Positions 1 to 7,210 of a stretch of 64,000 nt of DNA are shown here, piece by piece (the stretch's first letter is position 1; every line of letters begins with the position of its first letter). The notes beneath the pieces are model-generated. The model saw only the letters and a program-made list of their open reading frames with translations. It had not been told where the DNA came from and made no database searches. Both the position numbers and the translations under genes were made by a program. Location of the stretch: contig JARKNV010000073.1 in the NCBI GenBank assembly GCA_029976065.1, positions 1 through 64,000 of the forward strand, given 5' to 3'. This DNA is from Selenomonadales bacterium (lineage in GTDB: Bacteria; Bacillota; Negativicutes; Sporomusales; UBA7701).

Positions 1-751
1 TCGCCACCCGGAAATCGGGGCCGGAAACCTGCACGTTCTTATTGAACACCAGACTCGTCGCCCGCCCCGACGGCCCCTTCTGGCCGATCTCCACGCTGTC
101 GATGGTCGACACGGTCTGGCCGCTCTTGCTCAGAGCAGCCATAACCGCCTGCTTGCTGAACGACGCCGTCCAGTTCTGGACATCGGCCGGCGCCAGGTCG
201 TCGGGCGACTGCACCGACTGAACGTAAGGCGGCTCGGCCTCCCTGAAGTTCAGCCCCTCCTTGGCGGTGGCGGTGATGCCGCCGGCCGAGGCGTGGAACC
301 AGGTGCGGATCGGCTTGCCCTGGTAAGTGGCCACCATGCCGCGGGTCATATCCACCGCCTTTTTCACATTGTCGTTGACGTCCTTGGCGTTATAGGCCTG
401 AAACTCCTTGATGTCGGTCGACGCCTGCGTGCCGCGGTCCGGCACGCCGCCCTTGGTCTCGATCTCCTCCAGGGTAAAGGTGCGGGCGACGATCGCCTGG
501 GCGGCCAGCGCCGTCACCGGCCAGTCGGGCTTCATCTCCCCCGCCACCACCCCGGCGATATACTCCTCCATCTTCATCGTCTTCTTCTCGCCGGTCTCGT
601 GCATATACACCGTGATCTGCGGCTCTGCTCCCTGCACTGCCTGCTGGGGAGTGAGAGGCTTCTGCTGCGGCGCCTTGAACATCGAACAGCCGCCGGCCAC
701 CAGGGCCGCCGCCAACAGCACCGTCAGGATGACAAACAATTGTTTCCGCAT
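1..751 (-). CDS. SpoIID/LytB-domain protein, 3' part beyond the left edge
   Basis: The first 250 codons are present and the frame runs off the window edge. The ATG at 751 follows an AAGGAGG ribosome site. The N-terminus is basic then hydrophobic and ends in a lipobox-like AGGC with Cys22, so a secreted or lipid-anchored protein is likely. The rest matches the SpoIID/LytB domain: a YIAGVVAGEM block, then a conserved AAQAIVARTFTL helix, then HASAGGITA. SpoIID proteins degrade glycan strands during engulfment, while LytB-type relatives help autolysins. This one is a different paralogue from the SpoIID at 23.8-24.8 kb. It is divergent from uspA. Family call is firm; the specific role is open. Confidence 0.85.
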   Translation of the reverse strand, partial: MRKQLFVILTVLLAAALVAGGCSMFKAPQQKPLTPQQAVQGAEPQITVYMHETGEKKTMKMEEYIAGVVAGEMKPDWPVTALAAQAIVARTFTLEEIETKGGVPDRGTQASTDIKEFQAYNAKDVNDNVKKAVDMTRGMVATYQGKPIRTWFHASAGGITATAKEGLNFREAEPPYVQSVQSPDDLAPADVQNWTASFSKQAVMAALSKSGQTVSTIDSVEIGQKGPSGRATSLVFNKNVQVSGPDFRVA

Positions 752-868
752 CGCAATGCCTCCTTCCGTTTCCCTTAGTATGTCAGCCCCCGACGGCATA
801 CTATACCAGCAGGATATCGGCGTGGCCGCACCGAATACTCACCTAACAATCGACTAGGAGGTAAGGAC

Positions 869-1324
869 ATGTTCAAAAACATCCTCGTCCCCACCGACGG
901 TTCGGACATGGCCCTGCACGCTGCCAAGATCGCGCGGGCGATCGCCGAAAAATTCGGCAGCAACGTCACCCTCGTCCATATCGTCCAAAACTATTACGCC
1001 CTCCCGGCCTTCAGCATGCCGGACACGGTGGCAATACCCCTGTCGGTAATGCAGGACCTCGAAACCACCGGCAAAGCCATCCTCGCCAAAACCGAAGAAA
1101 TCTTCGCCGGCTTCCCCGGCAACCTCACCACCAAGCTCGAATACGGCCCGCCCGGCAAACAGCTCGTCGACCTCGTCATCGAAGACGGCTACTCCCTCGT
1201 CATCATGGGCCGCCGCGGCCTCAGCGGCGTCACCGGCCTGCTCCTCGGCAGCGTCAGCAACCACCTCGTCCATTATGCCCCGTGCCCGGTGCTCATCATC
1301 AAAGGCAACGAAAAACTAGACTAG
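869..1324 (+). CDS. Universal stress protein UspA family
   Basis: 151 aa, the usual length for a single-domain Usp. The N-terminus starts with the first beta strand and ends in VPTDGSD, typical of the family. The ATP-binding signature G-x2-G-x9-G-S is complete (G114, G117, G127, S128), so this is probably an ATP-binding type that dimerises in the cytoplasm. The ATG is preceded by AGGAGGT. It stands alone between a divergent SpoIID-like gene and a convergent glycosyltransferase, with a palindromic repeat and a bidirectional terminator after the stop codon. Usp proteins act in stress survival; the trigger cannot be read from sequence. Confidence 0.93.
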   Translation: MFKNILVPTDGSDMALHAAKIARAIAEKFGSNVTLVHIVQNYYALPAFSMPDTVAIPLSVMQDLETTGKAILAKTEEIFAGFPGNLTTKLEYGPPGKQLVDLVIEDGYSLVIMGRRGLSGVTGLLLGSVSNHLVHYAPCPVLIIKGNEKLD

Positions 1325-1328
1325 TTCG

Positions 1329-1445
1329 GGCGTTTAGAAGCCCCATCTGCGGCGTTGCTCCTCAAAGCGCTTGCTAGTGTACATACGAGTACACGTCGCG
1401 GCGCGCTTTTCCGGTGCGCCTTGCATCTGGGGACTTCTAAACGTC
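1329..1445. repeat. Palindromic repeat A, copy 1
   Basis: About 117 bp whose two ends are inverted repeats (GGCGTTTAGAAG against CTTCTAAACG), with further pairing inward (ATCTGC against GCATCTGG). The core includes GGCGTTGCTCCTC and CGGTGCGCCTTGCATCTGG, shared with copies at 12600, 34078 and 41663. It begins 5 bp after the uspA stop codon and would fold as one long hairpin. Confidence 0.85.
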
Positions 1446-1486
1446 CTCACGTCGGTGAAACGGAGTTAAACATCATCCGCAATAAC

Positions 1487-1518
1487 AAAAGGCTTCGCGT
1501 TAAAACGCGAAGCCTTTT
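1487..1518. terminator. Bidirectional rho-independent terminator
   Basis: A perfect 15-bp stem (AAAAGGCTTCGCGTT and its complement) with a 2-nt centre. It is flanked by A and T runs, so it works in both directions between convergent uspA and the glycosyltransferase. Confidence 0.9.
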
Positions 1519-1528
1519 CTTCGTCTGC

Positions 1529-2668
1529 TCAAATCCCCGCCGTTGCCCCCAGGCGGCGGCCGATAATGCCGGCGGCCGCGCTCGCCGCCCCCGGCTGGCC
1601 CAGGCTGCGGGCCCGCCGGCGCATCTCCTCAAAGGCTGCGGGCCTGTCCAGCAGCCCGGCCACCAGCTCGCCCGCCTTCCCGGCGTCAGGCAGCAGCACC
1701 GCCGCCCCCCGGGCCGTAAGATACGCCGCGTTGTCCTCCTCCTGCCCGGGCAGCGGCTCCACCAGCACCAGCGGCAAGCCCGCCGACAGCGCCTCGCTCA
1801 CCGTAAGCGCCCCCGGCTTGGTTATCAGCAGATCGGCGGCCGCCATCAGCTCCCTCACCCTGCGGGTATACCCCAGCACCGTCACCGGCTGGCGGGACAC
1901 CCTGGCGAGCGCCTGCAGCCGGCGCCGCAGCCCGGCGTTCCGGCCGGCCACCACGACAAGCTGCAGCCCCCGGCCGATCGCATCCAGGCTGCGGACCGCC
2001 TCCGCCACCGGGCCGATCCCCAGGCCGCCGCCCATAATCAGCACCGTCGGCTGCCGGGCCGACAGCCCCAGCCGCCGCGTCGCGGCATAGCGGTCGAGCA
2101 AACGGCCGAACCCGGCGTCGATCGGAATGCCGGTCGGAAAAACCCGCTCGCCCGCCGCGCCCTGCTCAATCAGTTCGGCCCTCGTCTCGCGGGCGGCGAC
2201 GAAATACAAATCCACCTCATCGTACACCCACAGCGGGTGGGCGCTGAAATCGGTAACCACCCCCACCAGCGGCGCATCCAGCTTTCCCGTGCGGCGCAGA
2301 TAAGCCGCCGCCCCGCACGGGAAAGGATGGGTAAAAACAAGCAGATCGGGGCGATAGCGCAGATAAAGGCGCAGCATGCTGCGCTTCATCGCCCGCGCCA
2401 GCAGGCTCTGCACCCCCGGCAGCTGGCGGGCCTGCGACCAGCGGTACAGCAAATCGTACACCTGCGGCGACAGGCTGAGCATCTTCAGGTAAGTATCCTT
2501 CAGCAACGCATTCAGATGGGAGTTCTCCTCCCCCATGAAATCGGCGATAACCACGCGGGCGGCGGGGTAGCGCCGCTCCAGCTCGGCGCCGATCGCCTGC
2601 GCGGCCTGATTGTGCCCGGCTCCCACCGAAGCCGTCACAATCAGCACGTTCCTGAACGGAACCGGCAT
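1529..2668 (-). CDS. UgtP/MGDG synthase-like glycosyltransferase
   Basis: 379 aa with the two halves of the MGDG-synthase family. The N-terminal half has the glycine-rich acceptor loop TASVGAGHNQAAQA (12-25) and GVVTDFSAHPLW (136-147). The C-terminal GT28 half has IMGGGLGIG (211-219) and a nucleotide-sugar site TKPGALTVSEALSAG (283-297). Relatives transfer glucose or galactose from a UDP-sugar onto diacylglycerol at the inner face of the membrane, making glycolipids and lipoteichoic acid anchors. No membrane span is visible, as expected for a monotopic enzyme. It is a single gene ending at the shared terminator. Sugar donor and number of sugars added are unknown. Confidence 0.85.
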   Translation of the reverse strand: MPVPFRNVLIVTASVGAGHNQAAQAIGAELERRYPAARVVIADFMGEENSHLNALLKDTYLKMLSLSPQVYDLLYRWSQARQLPGVQSLLARAMKRSMLRLYLRYRPDLLVFTHPFPCGAAAYLRRTGKLDAPLVGVVTDFSAHPLWVYDEVDLYFVAARETRAELIEQGAAGERVFPTGIPIDAGFGRLLDRYAATRRLGLSARQPTVLIMGGGLGIGPVAEAVRSLDAIGRGLQLVVVAGRNAGLRRRLQALARVSRQPVTVLGYTRRVRELMAAADLLITKPGALTVSEALSAGLPLVLVEPLPGQEEDNAAYLTARGAAVLLPDAGKAGELVAGLLDRPAAFEEMRRRARSLGQPGAASAAAGIIGRRLGATAGI

Positions 2669-2888
2669 ATCACCATCACCTCGGCAGCATGACTTTAACT
2701 CTTATATTACCACAACTATATTACCACGACGCCGGCCGTCCTTGCAGCGGCGGCCCGCCCCCATAAACGGCGAAACACGCCGTGCCGCCGGAAAATAGCG
2801 GGAATTCCTCCGCGCCAGGCCATATACCATAGTATCGGACCATCCCGCCTCATTTATCATTCCCGGATCAAAGCCCCTGCAAAATGAA

Positions 2889-2913
2889 AAAACCGGGGGC
2901 CGACCCCGGTTTT
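2889..2913 (-). terminator. Terminator of the HU gene
   Basis: AAAACCGGGG, a 5-nt loop, then CCCCGGTTTT; about 15 bp past the HU stop codon. The minus strand ends in a T run. Confidence 0.9.
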
Positions 2914-2928
2914 CCCTCTATTATTGCT

Positions 2929-3207
2929 TTATTTCTTGTTTACGCTGTCTTTCAGGCCTTTGCCAGCTTTGAAGACCGGAGTTTTGGAAGCAGGAATGGT
3001 GATTTCCTTACCGGTCTGCGGGTTGCGGCCCTTCCTAGCGCCACGAGCTTTCACTTCGAAAGTGCCAAAACCGATGACCTGAACTTTGTCCTTCTTGGCG
3101 AGAGCTTCTTCAACACTGGCGAACAGAGCGTTGATAGCTTTCTCAGCGTCCTTCTTCGTCATCGCGGCTTTCTCGGCAACGCTAGCAACCAATTCAGTTT
3201 TATTCAC
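2929..3207 (-). CDS. hup: HU family DNA-binding protein
   Basis: 92 aa from the GTG at 3207, which has AAGGAGG eight bases upstream. A longer in-frame reading exists but would add an uncharacteristic N-terminus, and HU proteins begin MNKTEL. Two N-terminal helices lead to the GFGTFEV strand and the beta-arm signature [14 protein letters not shown], then a short C-terminal helix. HU binds and bends DNA as a dimer and compacts the nucleoid. The gene lies just downstream of mazG on the same strand and closes the fin-mfd-spoVT block. A strong terminator follows. Confidence 0.96.
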   Translation of the reverse strand: MNKTELVASVAEKAAMTKKDAEKAINALFASVEEALAKKDKVQVIGFGTFEVKARGARKGRNPQTGKEITIPASKTPVFKAGKGLKDSVNKK

Positions 3208-3303
3208 AATCTCTTCCTCCTTGTCAATATTGGTTACTTTTAGCATTATTCGCTACAGCTCTATTTATTCCTCCTCTCTTTAAAAAGATTTGTCAAAAAT
3301 TAC

Positions 3304-4770
3304 TTATTTTTCTTCGATTTTAAGCCTTTTTGCTTCATCCCATAGCAAATCCAACTCCATAATTGTCAAATCTTTCCATTTTAGGCCCCGTTTCTTCACC
3401 GAAGCCTCTACATAAGCGAACCGGCGGACGAATTTACTGTTGGTCGCGTTAAGGGCCGTCTCGGGATCGATGTCGAAAAAGCGCGCCAGGTTGACCACGC
3501 TGAACAGCACATCGCCCAGCTCCCCCTCCATCGCCTCCTTCGAACCGCCGGCGGCCGCCTCGCGGAGTTCGTCCAGCTCTTCAGATATCTTGTCCCACAC
3601 CGGGGCGGCGCTATTCCAGTCGAAGCCCACTTTCGCCGCTTTCGACTGCAGTTTGAACGCCTTCAGCAAGCTCGGCAGGCCGCCGGGCACCCCGTCGAGC
3701 ACGCTCGGCCGCTCGCCGGGATGCTCGCGGCGCTTGATCTTCTCCCAATTCACGATCACCTCGGCGGCGTCGCGGACGGAAATATCGCCGAACACATGGG
3801 GATGGCGGCGGATCATCTTCTCCGTCACCGTATCGACAACGTCCTGCATCGAAAACTCGCCGCACTCCTCGGCGATGCGGGCGTGGAACACGATCTGCAG
3901 CAGCAGGTCGCCCAGTTCCTCGCACAGCTTGTCCCCGTCGGCGAGGTCGATCGCCTCCAGCACCTCGTACACTTCCTCCACGATGTAGCGCCTGAGCGAA
4001 GGGTGGCTCTGCTCCAGATCCCACACGCACCCCCCCGGGGACCGCAGCCTCGCCATGACATCCACCAGCGGGTCGAGGCTGAAAGCGGCGGCCCGCCGCG
4101 GCGGCGGCGGCACATACACGCTCGTCAGATGGTCGATCGCCGGCAGGCGGTCCAACTCATACAGCGGAACCGTCCGGAGCTCCTCGTCGGCCAGGCCGAG
4201 CTTGCGGGCCACCGTCACCGCAAAATCGTCGGGGTAAATCTCCATCAGGCTCAGCTTGGCCTCCGAAGCCACCCGCCGGTCGTACACCTGGGTAACCACC
4301 AGCGCCGTGCCGAGATCGGGCGGCAGCTTGACGATATCGGCGGCGTCCGTCACCGTCAGCCCGTTCACCGGGTCCAGCCCCAGGCGGGCGTACAAAAGCT
4401 CGAGAAAACTCATCGCCGGCATGACCGTGACCTTCAGCCCGGCCGCCCCCGCCGCCTCGCGGACAAGGGCCACCGACCGCTCCGCCACCGCCGGGCTGCC
4501 CGGCACGGCGTACACCAGCCGGCCCGTCTCCCGTGCCCGGGCGACGACCTCGGCGGCAATCGCCGCATACACAGCCTCGAAAGTAGGCTGCTCCTCATAA
4601 AGGTAATCGAAACTCGCGAACGGAATGCCCCGTTCCGTGAGCCCGGCCACCGCCGGATGGCGGGCGGTGCGGAGGCAGAGCGGCGGCCGCTCCTCCAGGA
4701 GCGCCAGCGTCTCCCCCGTTATCAAGCCGAAATCCCCCGGCCCGAGACCGATAATGACGACTTCTCCCAT
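3304..4770 (-). CDS. mazG: YabN-type tetrapyrrole methylase/MazG fusion
   Basis: 488 aa in two domains. Residues 1 to about 215 are a tetrapyrrole (corrin/porphyrin) methylase-like domain beginning IIGLGPGDFG. The C-terminal part is a MazG nucleotide pyrophosphohydrolase with the EExxE...ExxD metal motif (EEVYEVLE then EELGDLL) repeated in a second half, as in tandem MazG folds. MazG hydrolyses (d)NTPs to monophosphates and clears aberrant nucleotides or lowers ppGpp. The same fusion sits downstream of spoVT and yabM in Bacillus (yabN). The stop of the flippase is one base from this start, so the pair is co-translated. The role of the methylase half is unknown in the family. Confidence 0.92.
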   Translation of the reverse strand: MGEVVIIGLGPGDFGLITGETLALLEERPPLCLRTARHPAVAGLTERGIPFASFDYLYEEQPTFEAVYAAIAAEVVARARETGRLVYAVPGSPAVAERSVALVREAAGAAGLKVTVMPAMSFLELLYARLGLDPVNGLTVTDAADIVKLPPDLGTALVVTQVYDRRVASEAKLSLMEIYPDDFAVTVARKLGLADEELRTVPLYELDRLPAIDHLTSVYVPPPPRRAAAFSLDPLVDVMARLRSPGGCVWDLEQSHPSLRRYIVEEVYEVLEAIDLADGDKLCEELGDLLLQIVFHARIAEECGEFSMQDVVDTVTEKMIRRHPHVFGDISVRDAAEVIVNWEKIKRREHPGERPSVLDGVPGGLPSLLKAFKLQSKAAKVGFDWNSAAPVWDKISEELDELREAAAGGSKEAMEGELGDVLFSVVNLARFFDIDPETALNATNSKFVRRFAYVEASVKKRGLKWKDLTIMELDLLWDEAKRLKIEEK

Positions 4771-4771
4771 C

Positions 4772-6382
4772 TTAACTCCTCAGCAGCCGCAGCGACCGCA
4801 GTATTTTCACCAGCAACGCACCCACCCGCGGCACCCGTTGGATATCGCGCTCGGTCACGCTGCCGGTAACCAGCAGCACCAGTCCGTAAACGCCGCCGCC
4901 GACACAGACCGCCGTCAGCGTGGCGAGCGTATTGTTGGTCAGCACCGCCATCACCTCGTGATACGTGAGCAGCACCGCGCCGCCCATCACCGCCGCCGCG
5001 AACGACGTCCGCAGCGTATCCTTAATATCGATGGCAAACCCTACGTGGCGATAAACAAAATACATATTGAGCAGCGCCGCGATGCCGAAATCGGCGTTCG
5101 TCGCCCAGGCCGCGCCCTTGATGCCCAAAACCGGCATCGCCGTCAGCACCCAGCTCAGCACCACCTTGACAACGGCCGAAATCATCATATTGATCAGCGG
5201 TATCGCCGTGCGGCCCAGCCCCTGCAGCACCCCGGTCGTCACCTGGTGGATGCCGAGGAGGAAAATCCCCACCGCCAGGATGGCGATCGACGAATCGGCG
5301 TTGGGCGTGCCGTACAGCATCAGCGAAATCGGCCTGGCCAGCAGCAGCATCCCCACGAAGGCCGGAATGGTGATGAGATTGGAAATCCGCATCGCCGTCG
5401 CCGTCCGCTGGTAAACATGGTGGAAATTGCGGAGCGTGAACGCCTCCGATACCGCCGGCACCAAGCTGGCCGCCAGCGACGCCGTAAGGATGGTCGCCAT
5501 ATTCACCAGCGGCACCGCCATCCCCGTCAGATAACCGAACAGCTCGGTCGACTGCGCGACCGTATAGCCGGCCACCTCCAGCCGCGGCGGCACGATCAGC
5601 AAATCCAGCGTCGCCGTCACCGGCAGCATGATATTGGCCAGCGACACCGGCAGCGCCAGGCGGACGATGCGGGTTATAATGCTCGTGCCCGGCTCCTGCC
5701 TTATGGCCGGCTGGCTGTTGATGTGCTGCTGAAGCCCCGGCCGGTGCCGCCAGTAAAAGACCAGCAGAATCAGCAGCCCGGCCACCGCCCCCGGGCACGC
5801 CCCGAAGCTCGCGCCGGCGGCCGCGTACTCGATGCCGCTCGGCAGCAGCAGATAAGCAAGCAAAATCATCGTGACAACCCGGAACAACTGCTCCATGATC
5901 TGCGAAATCGCCGTCGGCGTCATCAGCTGCAGGCCCTGGAAATAACCGCGGTAGCTCGACAGCACCGTCACGAAGAAAATCGCCGGCGCCAGCGCGGCGA
6001 TCGCGTAATAAGCCCGCGGGTCGCGGACGAAACCGTGCTCTATCAGCCAGGGAGCCCCGAACCACAGCAGCAGGGTAAAAGCGGCCCCCGTCGCCGCCAG
6101 CATCGCGAGGGAAACGCGGAACACGCGGTTCGCGCCCCGCCAGTCGCCGAGCGCGACCTTCTCGGCCACGATAATCGAAATCGCCACCGGAATGCCGGCC
6201 GAGGAAACGCTAAGCGCCAGCAGATAAATCGGGTAAGCCATCTGGTAAAGGCCGATACCCTCACCGCCCAAAAGGCGCGACAAAAGAATCCGGTTCACCG
6301 ATCCGATCAGCTTGACCACGATGCCGGCCACGGTCAATATCAATGCGCCCTTCAGGAAGGTATCCTTGCTCAAAAGCTTCAT
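4772..6382 (-). CDS. SpoVB/YabM-like polysaccharide flippase (MOP superfamily)
   Basis: 536 aa with about 14 hydrophobic helices and no other domain. The opening LLSKDTFLKGALILTVAGIV and SRLLGGEGIGLYQMAYP are typical of the SpoVB/YtgP/YabM branch. These proteins flip lipid-linked sugars across the membrane; SpoVB acts in spore cortex synthesis. Its place between spoVT and the mazG fusion matches yabM in Bacillus, where the gene is under sporulation control. The ATG at 6382 lies about 270 bp after the spoVT coding end on the same strand; the gap is partly empty. Substrate (lipid II or another lipid-linked glycan) cannot be decided. Confidence 0.88.
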   Translation of the reverse strand: MKLLSKDTFLKGALILTVAGIVVKLIGSVNRILLSRLLGGEGIGLYQMAYPIYLLALSVSSAGIPVAISIIVAEKVALGDWRGANRVFRVSLAMLAATGAAFTLLLWFGAPWLIEHGFVRDPRAYYAIAALAPAIFFVTVLSSYRGYFQGLQLMTPTAISQIMEQLFRVVTMILLAYLLLPSGIEYAAAGASFGACPGAVAGLLILLVFYWRHRPGLQQHINSQPAIRQEPGTSIITRIVRLALPVSLANIMLPVTATLDLLIVPPRLEVAGYTVAQSTELFGYLTGMAVPLVNMATILTASLAASLVPAVSEAFTLRNFHHVYQRTATAMRISNLITIPAFVGMLLLARPISLMLYGTPNADSSIAILAVGIFLLGIHQVTTGVLQGLGRTAIPLINMMISAVVKVVLSWVLTAMPVLGIKGAAWATNADFGIAALLNMYFVYRHVGFAIDIKDTLRTSFAAAVMGGAVLLTYHEVMAVLTNNTLATLTAVCVGGGVYGLVLLVTGSVTERDIQRVPRVGALLVKILRSLRLLRS

Positions 6383-6540
6383 CCTCTCGCTTCCCGCCGC
6401 CCTCCGGGGAGGCTCGGCAAGTGCACATTATATTATAACAAAATATGCTAGGAGTTAAAACACTTTCCAGCAAGATTGGCTTATCCACCCAAATAAGAAA
6501 AGTAGCGAACAGTGTCCGCTACTTTGAAGTACTCATCCGA

Positions 6541-7110
6541 TCATTGCGACATCTGCTTGGCCAGGAAACCGGCCGCAGTCTCCGCAAGCTTCTGCTCCAT
6601 ATCGCCCATCTGGACGCCCTGTTCCTTGGAACAGATGATCACCGCGCCGATCGCGTCGCCTTCGACGATAATCGGTGAAATCACCTCGGCGGTGAACTTG
6701 CAAACCTCATCCTCGTCGCAGTCGGTCACGCAGCCCTTGCAGTGCTTGTATTCCCCCGGATTGTTTATCAGAGCCGTCTTCCTTTCCTCCATCACCTTCT
6801 CCACCGCCGGCCCCAATGGCTTACTGAGAAACTCCTTCTTTGACGCCCCAGCGACTGCCACGACATTGTCCCGGTCCGCGATCAGAATTATATGCCCGAT
6901 AGCGTCAAACAGCGAGTCAGCGTACTCCTTGGCAAAATCCCCGAGCTCTCCGACCGGGGAGTACTTCTTCAGAATCACTTCACCTTCGCGATCGACATAT
7001 ATTTCGAGCGGGTCGCCTTCGCGAATTCGCAAGGTACGCCGAATCTCTTTCGGAATCACTACTCTGCCCAGATCATCAATCCTTCTGACTATACCAGTCG
7101 CCTTCACCAT
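6541..7110 (-). CDS. spoVT: Stage V sporulation protein T
   Basis: 189 aa. Residues 1-50 form an AbrB swapped-hairpin DNA-binding domain (ATGIVRRIDDLGRVVIPKEI). Residues 60-189 form a GAF-like regulatory domain with a Cys cluster CKGCVTDCDEDEVC that could bind a metal or ligand. SpoVT is a forespore transcription factor that tunes the late sigma-G regulon and spore germination properties. The ATG has AAGGGGGG close upstream. A promoter resembling the sigma-G consensus lies in the 100-bp gap after mfd, so the gene can be expressed apart from mfd. Confidence 0.97.
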   Translation of the reverse strand: MVKATGIVRRIDDLGRVVIPKEIRRTLRIREGDPLEIYVDREGEVILKKYSPVGELGDFAKEYADSLFDAIGHIILIADRDNVVAVAGASKKEFLSKPLGPAVEKVMEERKTALINNPGEYKHCKGCVTDCDEDEVCKFTAEVISPIIVEGDAIGAVIICSKEQGVQMGDMEQKLAETAAGFLAKQMSQ

Positions 7111-7151
7111 TATCCCCCCTTTTCTACAGTATTTGACATTTCGTTCAGTGA

Positions 7152-7182
7152 TAGTATATATCCGTCCCCCGGCTTTTATTCA
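7152..7182 (-). promoter_or_regulatory. Candidate sigma-G promoter of spoVT
   Basis: Minus-strand TGAATAA (7182-7176), a 17-bp spacer, then TATACTA (7158-7152). This is close to the forespore sigma-F/G pattern (TGnATA ... CATAnTA), with one mismatch in the -10. In Bacillus spoVT is sigma-G dependent. By-eye match only. Confidence 0.55.
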
Positions 7183-7210
7183 TTACCCGCCGCCGGGAAA
7201 AAGAAATCTG

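Noticed and set aside
1329-1445. Repeat A as a CRISPR or tRNA-like element
   Set aside because: Copies are dispersed single hairpins with no spacers and no tRNA fold.
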